DNA from: Seminavis robusta
Lineage: Eukaryota; Bacillariophyta; Bacillariophyceae; Naviculales; Naviculaceae
NCBI GenBank assembly: GCA_903772945.1
Contig: CAICTM010000376.1
Span: forward strand, 1-64,000
Length of the DNA stretch: 64,000 nt
Reading direction: 5' to 3'
Numbering within the stretch: the stretch's first letter is position 1; every line of letters begins with the position of its first letter. Positions 9,456 through 20,291 of this stretch are shown one piece after another. The notes below the pieces were generated by a model, which was not told the DNA's origin, searched no databases, and saw only the letters and a list, made by a program, of their open reading frames with translations. The translations under genes were made by a program, and so were the position numbers.

Positions 9456-10841
9456 ATGACCAAGTTGGCCGACCCTCGTCTCATCATCGTGATCAACATA
9501 CTCATCGTTTCCTGGTTGGGTTGTTGGCAAATCAGTTCGCGCCTCTTGCAGGTGGCTCCCAGAGCTGCAGATGCTACTTTGGATGATTCCTTGGACTATG
9601 ACGCTGGGAATGTGACAATGACAATTCGCGTCGGCAACGAGACAGTCGACCAGAATGATCCATTGTCGCTTTTGGTACAAGCTAACATCAGTGCGAGTAG
9701 TACTGAGCCTCCAACTCCAGTCACCATTACCACAAACCTTCCTGCTTGGATGCAGGAATATGCCACATGGCATCAAGAAACAAGGGCTCAGCTGAATGAG
9801 ACCAACTGGAATACACATTATCGCTATCTAGTCATGGTGGCTCGACGAGGAGAACAAGCCGGAGGATTGACGGATCGATTGAAACCACTGCCATTCTTTC
9901 TGAAAGTGGCCGCCAGAACCAATCGAATCTTGTTGATTTATTGGAACAAACCTTTGCTTGGAGCATTATCTGTTGCCCCAGAAGGTGGATTGGATTGGCG
10001 TGTACCCCATTACATGACGGGTTCCGTCTTATCCAACAAGGCTCGTGGAAGAAAACAAGACATTGTTCGACTGGCCAATGCAACTGGTTCTGGAATGCAA
10101 GTCATGATCTGTGAGATGCAAGCCAATGACTATGGGCAAGAGTGGTACGATGACAATCCACTGCCAGGGGATGAACAGCATGCAAGGCTCGGCATGTTTC
10201 GACACATGTGGCACTGGGCATTCACTCCTGCTCCACCTATTGCACAGCGTGTCAAGGACAATTTTGACAGACTGGGGATTGTTCCGGGGGAATATGCTGC
10301 AGCTCATATCCGTGCTGTGTATGCCGTCAAGGAACGATCCGAGAAGGAAATGACAACCATGACACACCATGCTATGAATTGTATTTCGATGTTGCGGCCT
10401 GGTGGGCCATTCTTTGTGGCTTCCGACACTGCCTTTGCCGTCAAGACAGCCATTGAGTATGGACGCAGCAAAAATGTCACAGTTGTGGCTACAACCAGCA
10501 ATGGAGCCTACCAGAAACAACCGCTTCATTTGGACATGTATGATGCCAAAGACCCCTCACTGGTACCAGAGGACTTTTACGATGCATTTGTGGATTTGTA
10601 CCTTTTGGGAAGTACTCGATGTGTGGCGCATGGCCAAGGTAGTTTTGGTCATTGGGGGTATCTGTTGGGTTACAATTCGACCTGTGAGATTCGACATCGC
10701 CGGGGACCCAAGTGTTTTTGGACTCCGGCCAAGACAACAACAAACCAGACCGACAGTCAGCCGGCAAGAGATCCACCATTGGCGCGCCCGCTGTTCCGAC
10801 CACCCATATCGTATGATTCCATCTACTCACTGTATGCATAG
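9456..10841 (+). CDS. Gene B copy I: fucosyltransferase-like type II membrane protein, 461 aa
   Basis: This is likely a Golgi glycosyltransferase of the GT-B O-fucosyltransferase type (inference from pattern). The ATG at 9456 (MTKLADPRLIIVINILIVSW) gives a short cytoplasmic tail and a signal anchor at residues 8-22. A Ser/Thr/Pro stem precedes the catalytic part. Recognisable blocks are GLTDRLKPLPFFLKVAARTN with LLIYWNKP (GDP-sugar-type N-lobe), GLDWRVP, AAHIRAVYAVKERS (an HxR motif) and GPFFVASDTAF. The C-terminal half contains DFYDAFVDLYLLGSTRCVAH. Residues around 201-210 read LLGALSVAP where copy III reads FALEHYLLPP, which is a short frame excursion repaired by a second indel. It is a paralogue of gene A. 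Confidence 0.6.
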   Translation: MTKLADPRLIIVINILIVSWLGCWQISSRLLQVAPRAADATLDDSLDYDAGNVTMTIRVGNETVDQNDPLSLLVQANISASSTEPPTPVTITTNLPAWMQEYATWHQETRAQLNETNWNTHYRYLVMVARRGEQAGGLTDRLKPLPFFLKVAARTNRILLIYWNKPLLGALSVAPEGGLDWRVPHYMTGSVLSNKARGRKQDIVRLANATGSGMQVMICEMQANDYGQEWYDDNPLPGDEQHARLGMFRHMWHWAFTPAPPIAQRVKDNFDRLGIVPGEYAAAHIRAVYAVKERSEKEMTTMTHHAMNCISMLRPGGPFFVASDTAFAVKTAIEYGRSKNVTVVATTSNGAYQKQPLHLDMYDAKDPSLVPEDFYDAFVDLYLLGSTRCVAHGQGSFGHWGYLLGYNSTCEIRHRRGPKCFWTPAKTTTNQTDSQPARDPPLARPLFRPPISYDSIYSLYA

Positions 10842-11310
10842 TTGCTTGATTCTTTTTCCCATGTCATTTCTTGTTGACTAGACCCTTTCTCGTTTCAATC
10901 AACCTACACAATACTAAAATGTTCTTGTTCAATTATTGATGGCCATGACAGTATGCGGCAGAGGCCACTGGACCATTTTGGTTTACCCAGCCCAGCACGA
11001 CTGCTGTGTTTGCTGCCGTTGACCTGCACTCCAACATGCAACTACTTTGAGATCCTTAATTTCATTTGGCCGTGACACTTGATACCAGAAGTTATTAATG
11101 CACTGTGACCATAGATTCGTCTGACTGGTCTTTACAAGGAAGTCACTGTTCGAGTTGGACTAAACGTTTAGGTCGGCACTGGAAGCTTTGTGCCTATAGG
11201 TGTGGGCAGAAGGATTTGCAAGAGGCTCGGCGTCCTAGGTGATAGAATTAGCCACGCCGAGGAGCGACCTAGCGGCGAGTAAAGACCTCTTTCTTTATTG
11301 CCGTTTTTTG
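10842..11310. other. Intergenic region between convergent genes B and C
   Basis: This is the 3' flank of both genes and is present in all three cassette copies (18550-18950 and 24093-24528). It contains CTAGGTGATAGAATTAG-like sequence and CACGCCGAGGAG near 11250-11264. I see no gene and no clear terminator, only short AT-rich tracts that could serve polyadenylation. Confidence 0.4.
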
Positions 11311-12532
11311 CTATTGGCAATCTTTCTTGTAGTCAAAAGTAGCTGGAGCGCCAAGCTTGTTTTCGGCAATGACCTGATTCAACCCTTCGAGTAGTTCCCA
11401 ATCTTGACAGGCAATGGGTGGGAGCTTGTCGTTGCTGTTGCTGTTGCCCGTGATGGGTGTCAGATACGAAAAGCAACTGGCAAAATCTTGCGGCGTGGCA
11501 GCAATGGGCGAGGCAAAGTGACTTGTAATGATTCGATCAAAGTCAAATTGAGTCGCAATCTTGGCCACCCAATCCTTCACCGCATTGGGGGCTCGGGCAT
11601 CTGCAAATGCCCGCAAAATGGGAGCTCGGACCAATCGATTTTCAATTGCGCCAAAGCCAGGATAATTGTTGTCGTCGTTTGTTCGCAATGGCAAAAAGAC
11701 GGCCTGCAGTACCGTCTTGGGCCAAAAGGTTGGATCGTCTCGTACAGTATCCGTGTCAAAGTAGGTTGTGAAAATGTTGGGGGCCTCGGTGGGAATGTAC
11801 ACGACCGCGTCCGTGGCCACCAACGTTTTGGTTGGTTTGTGACAAAATGCCACTTCCGATACCGGTCCAGCATTTTCCGGGATATCCACATACAAAGTGG
11901 CCATGTCGAATTCCTGGCCCAGCTTGGTGGTTGGGCCATGTTGTCGCCTAGAATGCCATCGACACGGTATCCCATCGTGCTCGAAGTTTTCTTGGTATCA
12001 AAATCGGTATCCAATCCACAGCTACCAAACGGACCATACTGGCCAGGGCTGATCCAGACTTGAGCCTTTGGATATTTCTGGATAAAGGCTTTCATGGGAG
12101 CCTTGTGTTCCAGCGCATTGCACGGCAAGACAATATGCTCCACATCACCCTGCAGCTGATCGAGTAGGTAACAAAACTCTCCCGTGGGCCAATGGGGACT
12201 ATGCACCCACAATCCCCCGGTGGATTCCAATTGCACCACGTTGCAACGAATGGTCGCGGACACATTGGCAAATGTCAATAGCTGTTCCAATGCCCATGCA
12301 TTTCGGCCCAATGTGTATTGGTAGGTAGCCCGTTTGGCAAAGGGAGGTGTCAAGGTGGGAAAGTAAAAGCGACCTTGATCGGCTGCCGTATTCGGAGGCT
12401 GAAAATATTCTTCCATCAAGTAGGGGGTAGTAATGGGCGCTGCATGGGCATGTTCCGGCACCCAAGTCGACAGCAACCCACCCACCGAGAGTTGCAGCAG
12501 ATTGGTGTTCCACCACTCTCGACGAGAAAGAC
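11311..12532 (-). pseudogene. Gene C copy I: DUF4336 protein, 5' truncated and frameshifted
   Basis: Homology to the intact gene C (22746-24092) runs from SLSRREWWNTNLLQL to the stop. It lacks about 50 N-terminal residues, that is, the whole plastid leader: at 12532 the sequence switches to CTAGTGCCTCGTTTTGGG. An open frame continues upstream to 12689, but its residues do not resemble a targeting sequence. A one-base deletion near 11917 (GGCCAGG instead of GGCCAAGG) splits the frame, so the C-terminal 190 or so residues lie in another frame (down to 11311). If expressed, the product would stay outside the plastid. Confidence 0.75.
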
Positions 12533-12533
12533 T

Positions 12534-12865
12534 AGTGCCTCGTTTTGGGCTGCCGCCATTGTCATATAGCTGCCGCCACATGGCTACGGTTGAAAAATGA
12601 CCACAACTCAACCAATATCCGGTCGTTTTGGCTGAAAAAAGCACCATGGCCTCACTTAAACCTACTCTAGAGATTAAACTATCTATCATAATAGGAGTCC
12701 GGCATCCTGTCGAGTGGCATAGCTGCGACTAACAGCCATATATTGATCGAAAATGCTAAAAGGCGGTACCGCCATCGTACTGGAGCAATCAAAACCAAGG
12801 CTATTCAGCATGCTCCTGTACCAACAGCCGAAGTGAAAGTCAACGTCAACATGTTAGAAGGTTCA
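12534..12865. other. Junction filler between ABC-I and inverted cassette D-II
   Basis: About 330 bp match neither cassette. They begin with the 18-mer also found at 2072-2089 and contain the GGCGGTACCGCCAT motif at 12762-12775. Several GCCGCCA/TGGCGG words occur (for example near 12551-12586), which could fold back. It looks like the remains of a small repeat at a rearrangement breakpoint. No gene is seen. Confidence 0.35.
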
Positions 12866-13789
12866 TCAGCAACAATGGACCCTTTCCAGCCAGGTTTTGG
12901 CACGGCGGTGGCTTGTCAGAGAGCCCGTACGTACCAAGTCTTCCTCAGCATCGTTGCCTCCCATCACAGCCGTCTCCAAGTCAGTCTGAAAGCGTAATGC
13001 TGCGCTCATATACTCAGCACGATGCCCCATTTCAATTGTAATCTGAATACAGGCAAGGTTGTCGCAGTTGTAGTCATAGTCGGCCATCAAAGAGAGGACT
13101 TTCATGCTCTTTCTTTTGCTCTTCCCGTACAAGTCCTTCATCTTGACTCGACCATCGAGTGGAAGGTACAAACATCCATCCCGTTTGTCACCTGGGAAAC
13201 TGGAACCAAGTTCATCAGTTAGAGTCTCGAAGACGCTGTAGCGAAGACGATGAAGCATCGTGGATCCAAAGCGTTCGAGCTGGAGATCACCCTGATAGTG
13301 AGCTCTTCTTCCATCAAACAACTTGATCCGGAATGAGACGTTTCCAATTCGACCGGATGGAAGGCCATCGATATCCAAAACGCGGCTCCAAAGATGCTGT
13401 TCACGAGTGTTGGTGACAGGATGGGGAGCTCTCTTCTTGGGCGAGGGTGAGAGCACGACAACCCTCTTGCGCAAGCCAAATCCACCGTCGATCAGACGGA
13501 TCAAACCAGTCAAAATGGCATGCACACTTTTCAGTGAGAAGATGCCGAAAGACAAAGCAAGATGTACAGCAATGGCAGACCACGTAACAAGGGACAAGGC
13601 GATCCAAATACAATACACGAGGTTGCCCTTCATGGTGGCTGCGGCCGCGGCGGATGGCTTGATGATTTTGTTGACCCACATTCCGAATTGGAGCGACTGC
13701 TTCGTGAGAGAGACAAGGCAAAGTGAGAGCAAGCAAGAAGTAGACGACCAAGCTTCCTGAATACTCCAATGATCGAATCCAATGATCAT
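12866..13789 (-). CDS. Membrane-anchored protein of cassette D, copy II, 307 aa
   Basis: This is an inverted copy of the gene at 6370-7287 with the same first ATG (13789) and the same internal strong-context start (MKGNLVYC). The translated sequences agree throughout except at the very end. Here the frame reads ERVHCC and then stops, because homology ends at about 12873, one codon short of the original stop. The duplication boundary therefore falls at the end of this gene. It is divergent from the acidic-protein copy at 13948. Confidence 0.55.
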   Translation of the reverse strand: MIIGFDHWSIQEAWSSTSCLLSLCLVSLTKQSLQFGMWVNKIIKPSAAAAATMKGNLVYCIWIALSLVTWSAIAVHLALSFGIFSLKSVHAILTGLIRLIDGGFGLRKRVVVLSPSPKKRAPHPVTNTREQHLWSRVLDIDGLPSGRIGNVSFRIKLFDGRRAHYQGDLQLERFGSTMLHRLRYSVFETLTDELGSSFPGDKRDGCLYLPLDGRVKMKDLYGKSKRKSMKVLSLMADYDYNCDNLACIQITIEMGHRAEYMSAALRFQTDLETAVMGGNDAEEDLVRTGSLTSHRRAKTWLERVHCC

Positions 13790-13947
13790 CCAATACTCTG
13801 TACACTCCCTGGCTTTGGTCTTGTTTGAATGCTCCGGATTCAAATCATTGCAACAAAATCTGGAAAATTCCGGCGCCAAAAAGGATCTCGCTCCACGCCA
13901 AGCACAAATCAAGTCTCATTTCTTGTGATCGCAAGCACCAATCCATC

Positions 13948-14456
13948 ATGAACGATACGACTTTGCTCATCACGTCTTTAACCATCAATGCATTGGACGA
14001 AAATGGCCGTCCACAGCTCATGACGCTCCAATCCGACGCGCCTCTCCGCTTCACCATACATGGAACTGCGACCGAAGGACCACCAGCTGAAGCCCCCGCC
14101 CCTCGTCGTGGAGAGACCATCAACTTGCTTTCGGATGTGGAAGAGACGAAGAAGAAGAAGAAGAGTCAGAAGAGTCAGACGATTCGGTCACGATCGGCGT
14201 TGAAGAAATCATTCTGCCCGAGACGTCTGACAGCGAAAGCCCAAGTGACAGCTCGGATTCCGAAGGCTCGGATTCGGATGCAGAGGTTGCTCCTGCCCCC
14301 ACTCCTGTCCCCGCTCCTGTCCCCGCTCCTGTCCCCGCTCCTGCTGTTCGTCCCCGACGCAATACTCGCCGCACAACTCGCCGCAACCGTCGCATTGTCG
14401 ATGAAGAAGACTCTGATGAGTATCAAGAGGTTGAAGCATCCCAAGAGTTCTGGTAA
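13948..14456 (+). pseudogene. Acidic protein of cassette D, copy II, frameshifted in the GAA repeat
   Basis: This inverted copy of 5705-6211 starts at the ATG at 13948. The GAAGAAGAA run near 14150-14160 is 2 bp longer than in copy I, so EETKEEEESEESDD becomes EETKKKKKSQKSQT. The acidic and PAPV regions are then read in the wrong frame. The original frame and its TAA (14454-14456) are still present downstream. Length change at a short tandem repeat is a common slippage or read-error site. Confidence 0.6.
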
Positions 14457-14978
14457 GAAACAAGAGTACATTGAGACCGGCCCAGCTGCTGTTGGAGGAC
14501 CATCGAGAGACCAAAGAGACAAAGAGACCCATCTATCTATCTGTAGTGTCGTAATTGCTTGTTTATAAACCACCATTTTCGACCTATTCCTTGCCAATAA
14601 TAGTAGTGTGCGCAGCGAAGCCAATCGATCGAAGTGGATCGATTGTGCGATCTGCTTCGTGCCAACGGCTACCAAATTCTAAAATAAATCTTTACTGTAA
14701 CAAAACTGTACTAAATTAATTGATCTCACACACCCCGACCTCCAACCAACGCCAAAGATCGTTCCAACACACAAAGTTTGGCCTCTCTCAAGCTTTCAAG
14801 GAGACCACAACAATGGGATAGGACACTCCGAAGGAATGGCTGGCTGCGTTGTGTATAGCGAAACCTTTCAACAACAACATGTGTGGGAAATTTCAGCCAG
14901 ATAGGCGCGGTGCTGGGCTTGCTTCGAGGTGCGACTATCGGCTCATTACAACGGAGGAAATCGATTGATCTGGCGACC

Positions 14979-15617
14979 ATGGCGTCGAAACGAAAGCGGA
15001 ATCTGAAAAGAGGGACTTTTGTAGAAGAGAAAGCAAAGCCTCATAGGCGTGGAGTCATCCTTGGAGCCTTTCAAGATGAGGGAAAGAAGCACACTTGGAA
15101 TGTTGAATTTGAGCAACCTGATGGTTCGAAAGCAAAGGAAGTCAAAACATCCCGACAATTGATTGCCAAGGATGCACCTTCAACTGTGGATGTTCCCGCT
15201 GTGGCTGTTCCCGCAGCTGAGGCCGCCCCTGTTACCATTGTGGAAGAAGCATCTGCCAACTTGTCTGGCTCTGAATCAAGCAAGGACGATTCTTCCGAAG
15301 CCCCCACTCCACCACCAACACCACCACATCAGTTCGAGCGTCCACTCGACCAATGTCGCCAGGGCAAATCCAAACATCACTGGTCTTCCGAGCTACGATT
15401 GGACCATGCACGAAATTGATGACAGCCCTGATCACGCCAGCTTGAAATCGTCCTCCTCTGATTCCAACTCGACTGTTGCGGTCGAAACCGTGGAAGATGA
15501 AGATGAGGTGGACGAGGACGGCGAGGAGGACGAGAATGAACGTCCTGATGAAGGCAATATGGAGGATGTTCTTCCGAATGACGCAAATGATCTTGAATCA
15601 GAAGATGAGCACAAGAG
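14979..15617 (+). pseudogene. PiggyBac-like transposase copy II, N-terminal part only
   Basis: This inverted copy of the 2414-5182 gene begins with the same MASKRKRN start. It contains only the first basic SH3/Tudor-like module and the Ser/acidic linker. A loss of 2 bp near 15327-15337 (in the CCACCACCA run) shifts the frame within the linker. The sequence then stops at the N gap while still inside the linker (EDEHK), so the DDE core and zinc finger are absent from this copy. Whether the rest exists beyond the gap cannot be judged here. Confidence 0.75.
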
Positions 15618-15642
15618 NNNNNNNNNNNNNNNNNNNNNNNNN
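15618..15642. other. Assembly gap of 25 N
   Basis: Twenty-five N separate the truncated transposase copy from the middle of gene A copy II. The two sides are not contiguous in the other copies, where the transposase N-terminus lies several kb from gene A. The true distance and order are therefore unknown. Confidence 0.99.
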
Positions 15643-16519
15643 CCGAATATGAGCCGAAGCATATTCTCCCGGAACAAGTCCCAGTCTGTCAAAATTGTCC
15701 TTGACACGCTGTGCAATGGGAGGGGATGGAGTGAATGCCCAGTACCACATGTGTCGAAAAATGGCAATGCGATTGTATGAGCAGTTCATCGCCCTCCAAG
15801 GGGGTTGCATCATACCAGTCTTGACCATAGTCGGGTGCTTGCATTCCCGTGGCGACGATTTGGAACCTTTTGTTGTGTGCCTTGCTTCGAATATCTTCTT
15901 GTCGTGCGGTGATTCTGGATTTGACAACAATTTCCTCCACCATATAAAAGGGAACACGCCAATCCAATCCACCGTCGGGTGGCAACAGATAATGCTCCAA
16001 TGAAAAGGGTTTGTTCCAGTAAATCAACAAGATTCGATTGGTTTTGGCCGCCAATTTGAGGAAATGAGGAAGGGGTTTCAATCGATCGGTCAATCCTCCG
16101 GCTTGCTGACCTCGTCTGGCAGTGACAATGAGATAATTGTTGCGTTTGGACTTCCAGTTGTGTTCATTGATTCGAGCACGTTGTTGTCGATGCCACTGGG
16201 CATATTCCTGCAGCCACGGTGGGAGATCTGCCGTCAGATCTTTGGGTATAGTCACTGCTGGCGGGATTGTTGTTTCGGGTGGCGCCAGTGTCGTGTTGGG
16301 CGCAACTTCCTCGATAAATAATAGCTGACCGTGTGTCGTCGTATTGGGGGTGTTGCCAAGGAATTCCTGATCTTCTGGACTGAGTGGTTCGTCGAGGCTC
16401 GAAGTTCGTAGGTCTTCACTCACTTGCAGCAGGATCCTCGAGTTCACCCGCCAATACCCGAGCCAAGAGACCATTATCAGGGTTGCGGCACGCGAGCGGG
16501 GTTTGACCGCAGTTTGCAT
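15643..16519 (-). pseudogene. Gene A copy II, truncated by the gap and frameshifted
   Basis: Only the N-terminal 60 percent or so is present, from MQTAVKP (16519) to about the AHIRAVY region. Single-base losses near 16490 (TTTGCC shortened) and 15778 shift the frame. The stem and the GLTDRLKPLPHFLKL and LLIYWNKPF blocks are readable in between. The remainder, including the C-terminal domain, lies beyond the gap or is missing. Confidence 0.7.
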
Positions 16520-17177
16520 CGTGGTTTTGAGTGGTTGTGTGTGTGTTGGTGGCTGGATTTGTGAGGGCTGACAGTGCTGGAACCTTGCTTGGACCCAAAT
16601 TTGGCAGTAATCGGAACAACCTACGGTGGGCCCAACCAACTTCCTTTCTTTTCAATCTTGCCCTCGTGGCATCCTTCTTTCCCAGGACATCGGGTGCACT
16701 CCAATGACTAAAGTAAGCCCATTAAGCTGGATTGCATCAATCCAAAGTTTCGATCTTTGGTATTTGTCTTCCTTGTACTGTGCGGCTCTACCGTTAGCGT
16801 TACCACCCTCTGTTTCAACGAGGCAGAGACACCGTCTTGAACGGGTCAAACTGGTGTAATCTGGAAGGTCACAAAGCAGTCATTGAACCACCCTTCACTA
16901 CCGTACGGTATTTGCTGCTGACCCAGTTTTCTTTTGGTCCAGGCGTCCAAGCCAGAGGGGGAAGGGAAGGATGGTTGTTGCCGCTTTTGCGCCTTGGATG
17001 CTCTCACTGTTACAATAACAACGACCACCTTCCCAACGGATATTCCCATCCATCCCAACCAAGTACAATGATATTGCTTTGGGTATAAAGCTAACCTGCA
17101 CCACGCCACAATTAATTGATCAGCAACCCAGCATATATTGTTTCAAGAAGAGAGATATTCTGTTTCAGAGAGCTGCA
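16520..17177. promoter_or_regulatory. Shared A-B upstream region, copy II
   Basis: This is equivalent to 8798-9455, with the TACCGTACGGTA palindrome near 16899-16910 and the TATAAAG box 88-94 bp before the gene B start. It differs from copies I and III mainly by a few missing bases. Confidence 0.45.
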
Positions 17178-18550
17178 ATGACCAAGTTGGCCGACCCTCG
17201 TCTCATCATCGTGATCAACATACTCATCGTTTCCTGGTTGGGTTGTTGGCAAATCAGTTCGCGCCTCTTGCAGGTGGCTCCCAGAGCTGCAGATGCTACT
17301 TTGGATGATTCCTTGGACTATGACGCTGGGAATGTGACAATGACAATTCGCGTCGGCAACGAGACAGTCGACCAGAATGATCCATTGTCGCTTTTGGTAC
17401 AAGCTAACATCAGTGCGAGTAGTACTGAGCCTCCAACTCCAGTCACCATTACCACAAACCTTCCTGCTTGGATGCAGGAATATGCCACATGGCATCAAGA
17501 AACAAGGGCTCAGCTGAATGAGACCAACTGGAATACACATTATCGCTATCTAGTCATGGTGGCTCGACGAGGAGAACAAGCCGGAGGATTGACGATCGAT
17601 TGAAACCACTGCCATTCTTTCTGAAAGTGGCCGCCAGAACCAATCGAATCTTGTTGATTTATTGGAACAAACCTTTGCATTGGAGCATTATCTGTTGCCT
17701 CCAGAAGGTGGATTGGATTGGCGTGTACCCCATTACATGACGGGTTCCGTCTTATCCAACAAGGCTCGTGGAAGAAAACAAGACATTGTTCGACTGGCCA
17801 ATGCCACTGGTCTGGAATGCAAGTTATGATTTGTGAGATGCAAGCCAATGACTATGGGCAAGAGTGGTACGATGACAATCCACTCCAGGGGATGAACAGC
17901 ATGCAGGCTCGGCATGTTTCGACACATGTGGCACTGGGCATTCACTCCTGCCCCACCCATTGCACAGCGTGTCAAGGACAATTTTGACAGACTGGGGATT
18001 GTTCCGGGGGAATATGCTGCAGCTCATATCCGTGCTGTGTATGCCGTCAAGGAACGATCCGAGAAGGAAATGACACAAATGACACACCATGCTATGAATT
18101 GTATTTCGATGTTGCGGCCTGGTGGGCCATTCTTTGTGGCTTCCGACACTGCCTTTGCCGTCAAGACAGCCATTGAGTATGGACGCAGCAAAAATGTCAC
18201 GGTGTGGCACAACCAACAATGGAGCCTACCAGAACAACCGCTTCATTTGGACATGTATGATGCCAAAGACCCCTCACTGGTACCAGAGGACTTTTACGAT
18301 GCATTTGTGGATTTGTACCTTTTGGGAAGTACTCGATGTGTGGCGCATGGCCAAGGTAGTTTTGGTCATTGGGGGTATCTGTTGGGTTACAATTCGACCT
18401 GTGAGATTCGACATCGCCGGGGACCAAGTGTTTTGGACTCCGGCCAAGACAAAACAAACAGACCGACAGTCAGCCGCAAGAGTCCACATTGGCCGCCCGC
18501 TGTTCCGACCACCCATTCGTATGATTCCATCTACTCACCTTATGCATATT
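17178..18550 (+). pseudogene. Gene B copy II, several frameshifts
   Basis: The frame opens with MTKLADPRLI at 17178 and breaks near 17593, where one G is missing in GACGGATCG. Further one-base losses near 17813, 17884, 17905, 18203, 18233 and 18424-18480 chop the rest into short frames, including the final residues. All conserved blocks of gene B can be recognised in one of the three frames, so the underlying gene may be intact if these are read errors. Confidence 0.7.
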
Positions 18551-18955
18551 GCTTGATTCTTTTTCCCATGTCATTTCTTGAGACCCTTTCTCGTTTCAAT
18601 CAACCTACACAATACTAAAATGTTCTTGTTCAATTATTGATGGCCATGACAGTATGCGGCAGAGGCACTGGAAATTTTGGTTTACCCAGCCCAGACGATG
18701 CTGTGTTTGCTGCCTTGACCTGCAATCCAACACCACTACTATGATCCTTAATTTCATTTTTAAGCGTGACAATTCATACCAGATTCGTGTGACTTGGATT
18801 TACAAGGAAGTCACTGTTCCAGTTTACGAGCACTGGAAGCTTTGTGCCTATAGGTGTGGGCAGAAGGATTTGCAAGAGGCTCGGCGTCCTAGGTGATAGA
18901 ATAGACCACGCCGAGGAGGACCTAGCGAGTAAAGACCTTTTCATTTGCCTTTTTT

Positions 18956-20291
18956 GCTATTGCAATCTTTCTTGTAGTCAAAAGTAGCTGGAGCGCCAAG
19001 CTTGTTTTCGGCAATGACCTGATTCAACCCTTCGAGTAGTTCCCAATCTTGACAGGCAATGGGTGGGAGCTTACTGTTGCTGTTGCCCATGATGGGTGTC
19101 AGATACGAAAAGCAACTGGCAAAATCTTGCGGCGTGGCAGCAATGGGCGAGGCAAAGTGACTTGTAATGATTCGATCAAAGTCAAATTGAGTGCAATCTT
19201 GGCCACCCAATCCTTCACCGCATTGGGGGCTCGGGCATCTGCAAATGCCCGCAAAATGGGAGCTCGGACCAATCGATTTTCAATTGCGCCAAAGCCAGGA
19301 TAATTGTTGTTTTGTTTGTTCGCAATGGCAAAAAGACGGCCTGCAGTACCGTCTTGGGCCAAAAGGTTGGATCGTCTCGTACAGTATCCGTGTCAAAGTA
19401 GGTTGTGAAAATGTTGGGGCTCGGTGGGAATGTACACGACCGCGTCCGTGGCCACCACGTTTGGTTGGTTTGTGACAAAATGCCACTTCCGATACCGGTC
19501 CAGCATTTTCCGGGATATCCACATACAAAATGGCCATGTCGAATTCCTTGGCCCAGCTGGTGGTTGGGCCATGTTGTCGCCTAGAATGCCATCGACACGG
19601 TATCCCATCGTGCTCGAAGTTTTCTTGGTATCAAAATCGGTATCCAATCCACAGCTACCAAACGGACCATACTGGCCAGGGCTGATCCAGACTTGAGCCT
19701 TTGGATATTTCTGGATAAAGGCTTTCATGGGAGCCTTGTGTTCCAGCGCATTGCACGGCAAGACAATATGCTCCACATCACCCTGCAGCTGATCGAGTAG
19801 GTAACAAAACTCTCCCGTGGGCCATGGGGACTATGCACCCACAATCCCCCGGTGGATTCCAATTGCACCACGTTGCAACGAATGGTCGCGGACACATTGG
19901 CAAATGTCAAAGCTGTTCCAATGCCCATGCATTTCGGCCCAAGTGTATTGGTAGGTGCCCGTTTGGCAAAGGGAGGTGTCAAGGTGGGAAAGTAAAAGCG
20001 ACCTTGATCGGCTGCCGTATTCGGAGGCTGAAAATATTCTTCCATCAAGTAGGGGGTAGTAATGGGCGCTGCAGTGGCATGTTCCGGCACCCAAGTCGAC
20101 AGCAACCCACCCACCGAGAGTTGCAGCAGATTGGTGTTCCACCACTCTCGACGAGAAAGACTGGACGTTTCTTCCTTAACTGCCGACAGTTTGGTTGGGA
20201 TCAGCGACAATGAAAAGCACCCAGGAAGGATGCATGCTGGCAATAGCAGCAGCCCACAGCTGATGAAAGACAATGCTGGGCGAAGCATCAT
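18956..20291 (-). pseudogene. Gene C copy II (DUF4336), several frameshifts
   Basis: This copy keeps the full leader missing from copy I: ATG at 20291, then MLRPALSFISCGLLLLPACI and the SLSRREWW motif. One-base losses near 19825, 19950, 19903, 19418 and 19192 break the frame repeatedly. Every DUF4336 block, including GGLWVHSP and LPCNALEHKAPM, is still visible across the three frames. It is the inverted partner of 22746-24092. Confidence 0.7.

Larger units (their letters stand above)
7309..12533. repeat. Cassette ABC, copy I (duplicated gene block)
   Basis: This is the first of three copies of a block with gene A (minus), gene B (plus) and gene C (minus). It matches ABC-III from 7309 (partner 28072) to about 12533, where homology stops inside gene C. 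Only 22 bp separate its left end from the right end of cassette D at 7286. Indels against ABC-III break A and C here. Confidence 0.8.
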
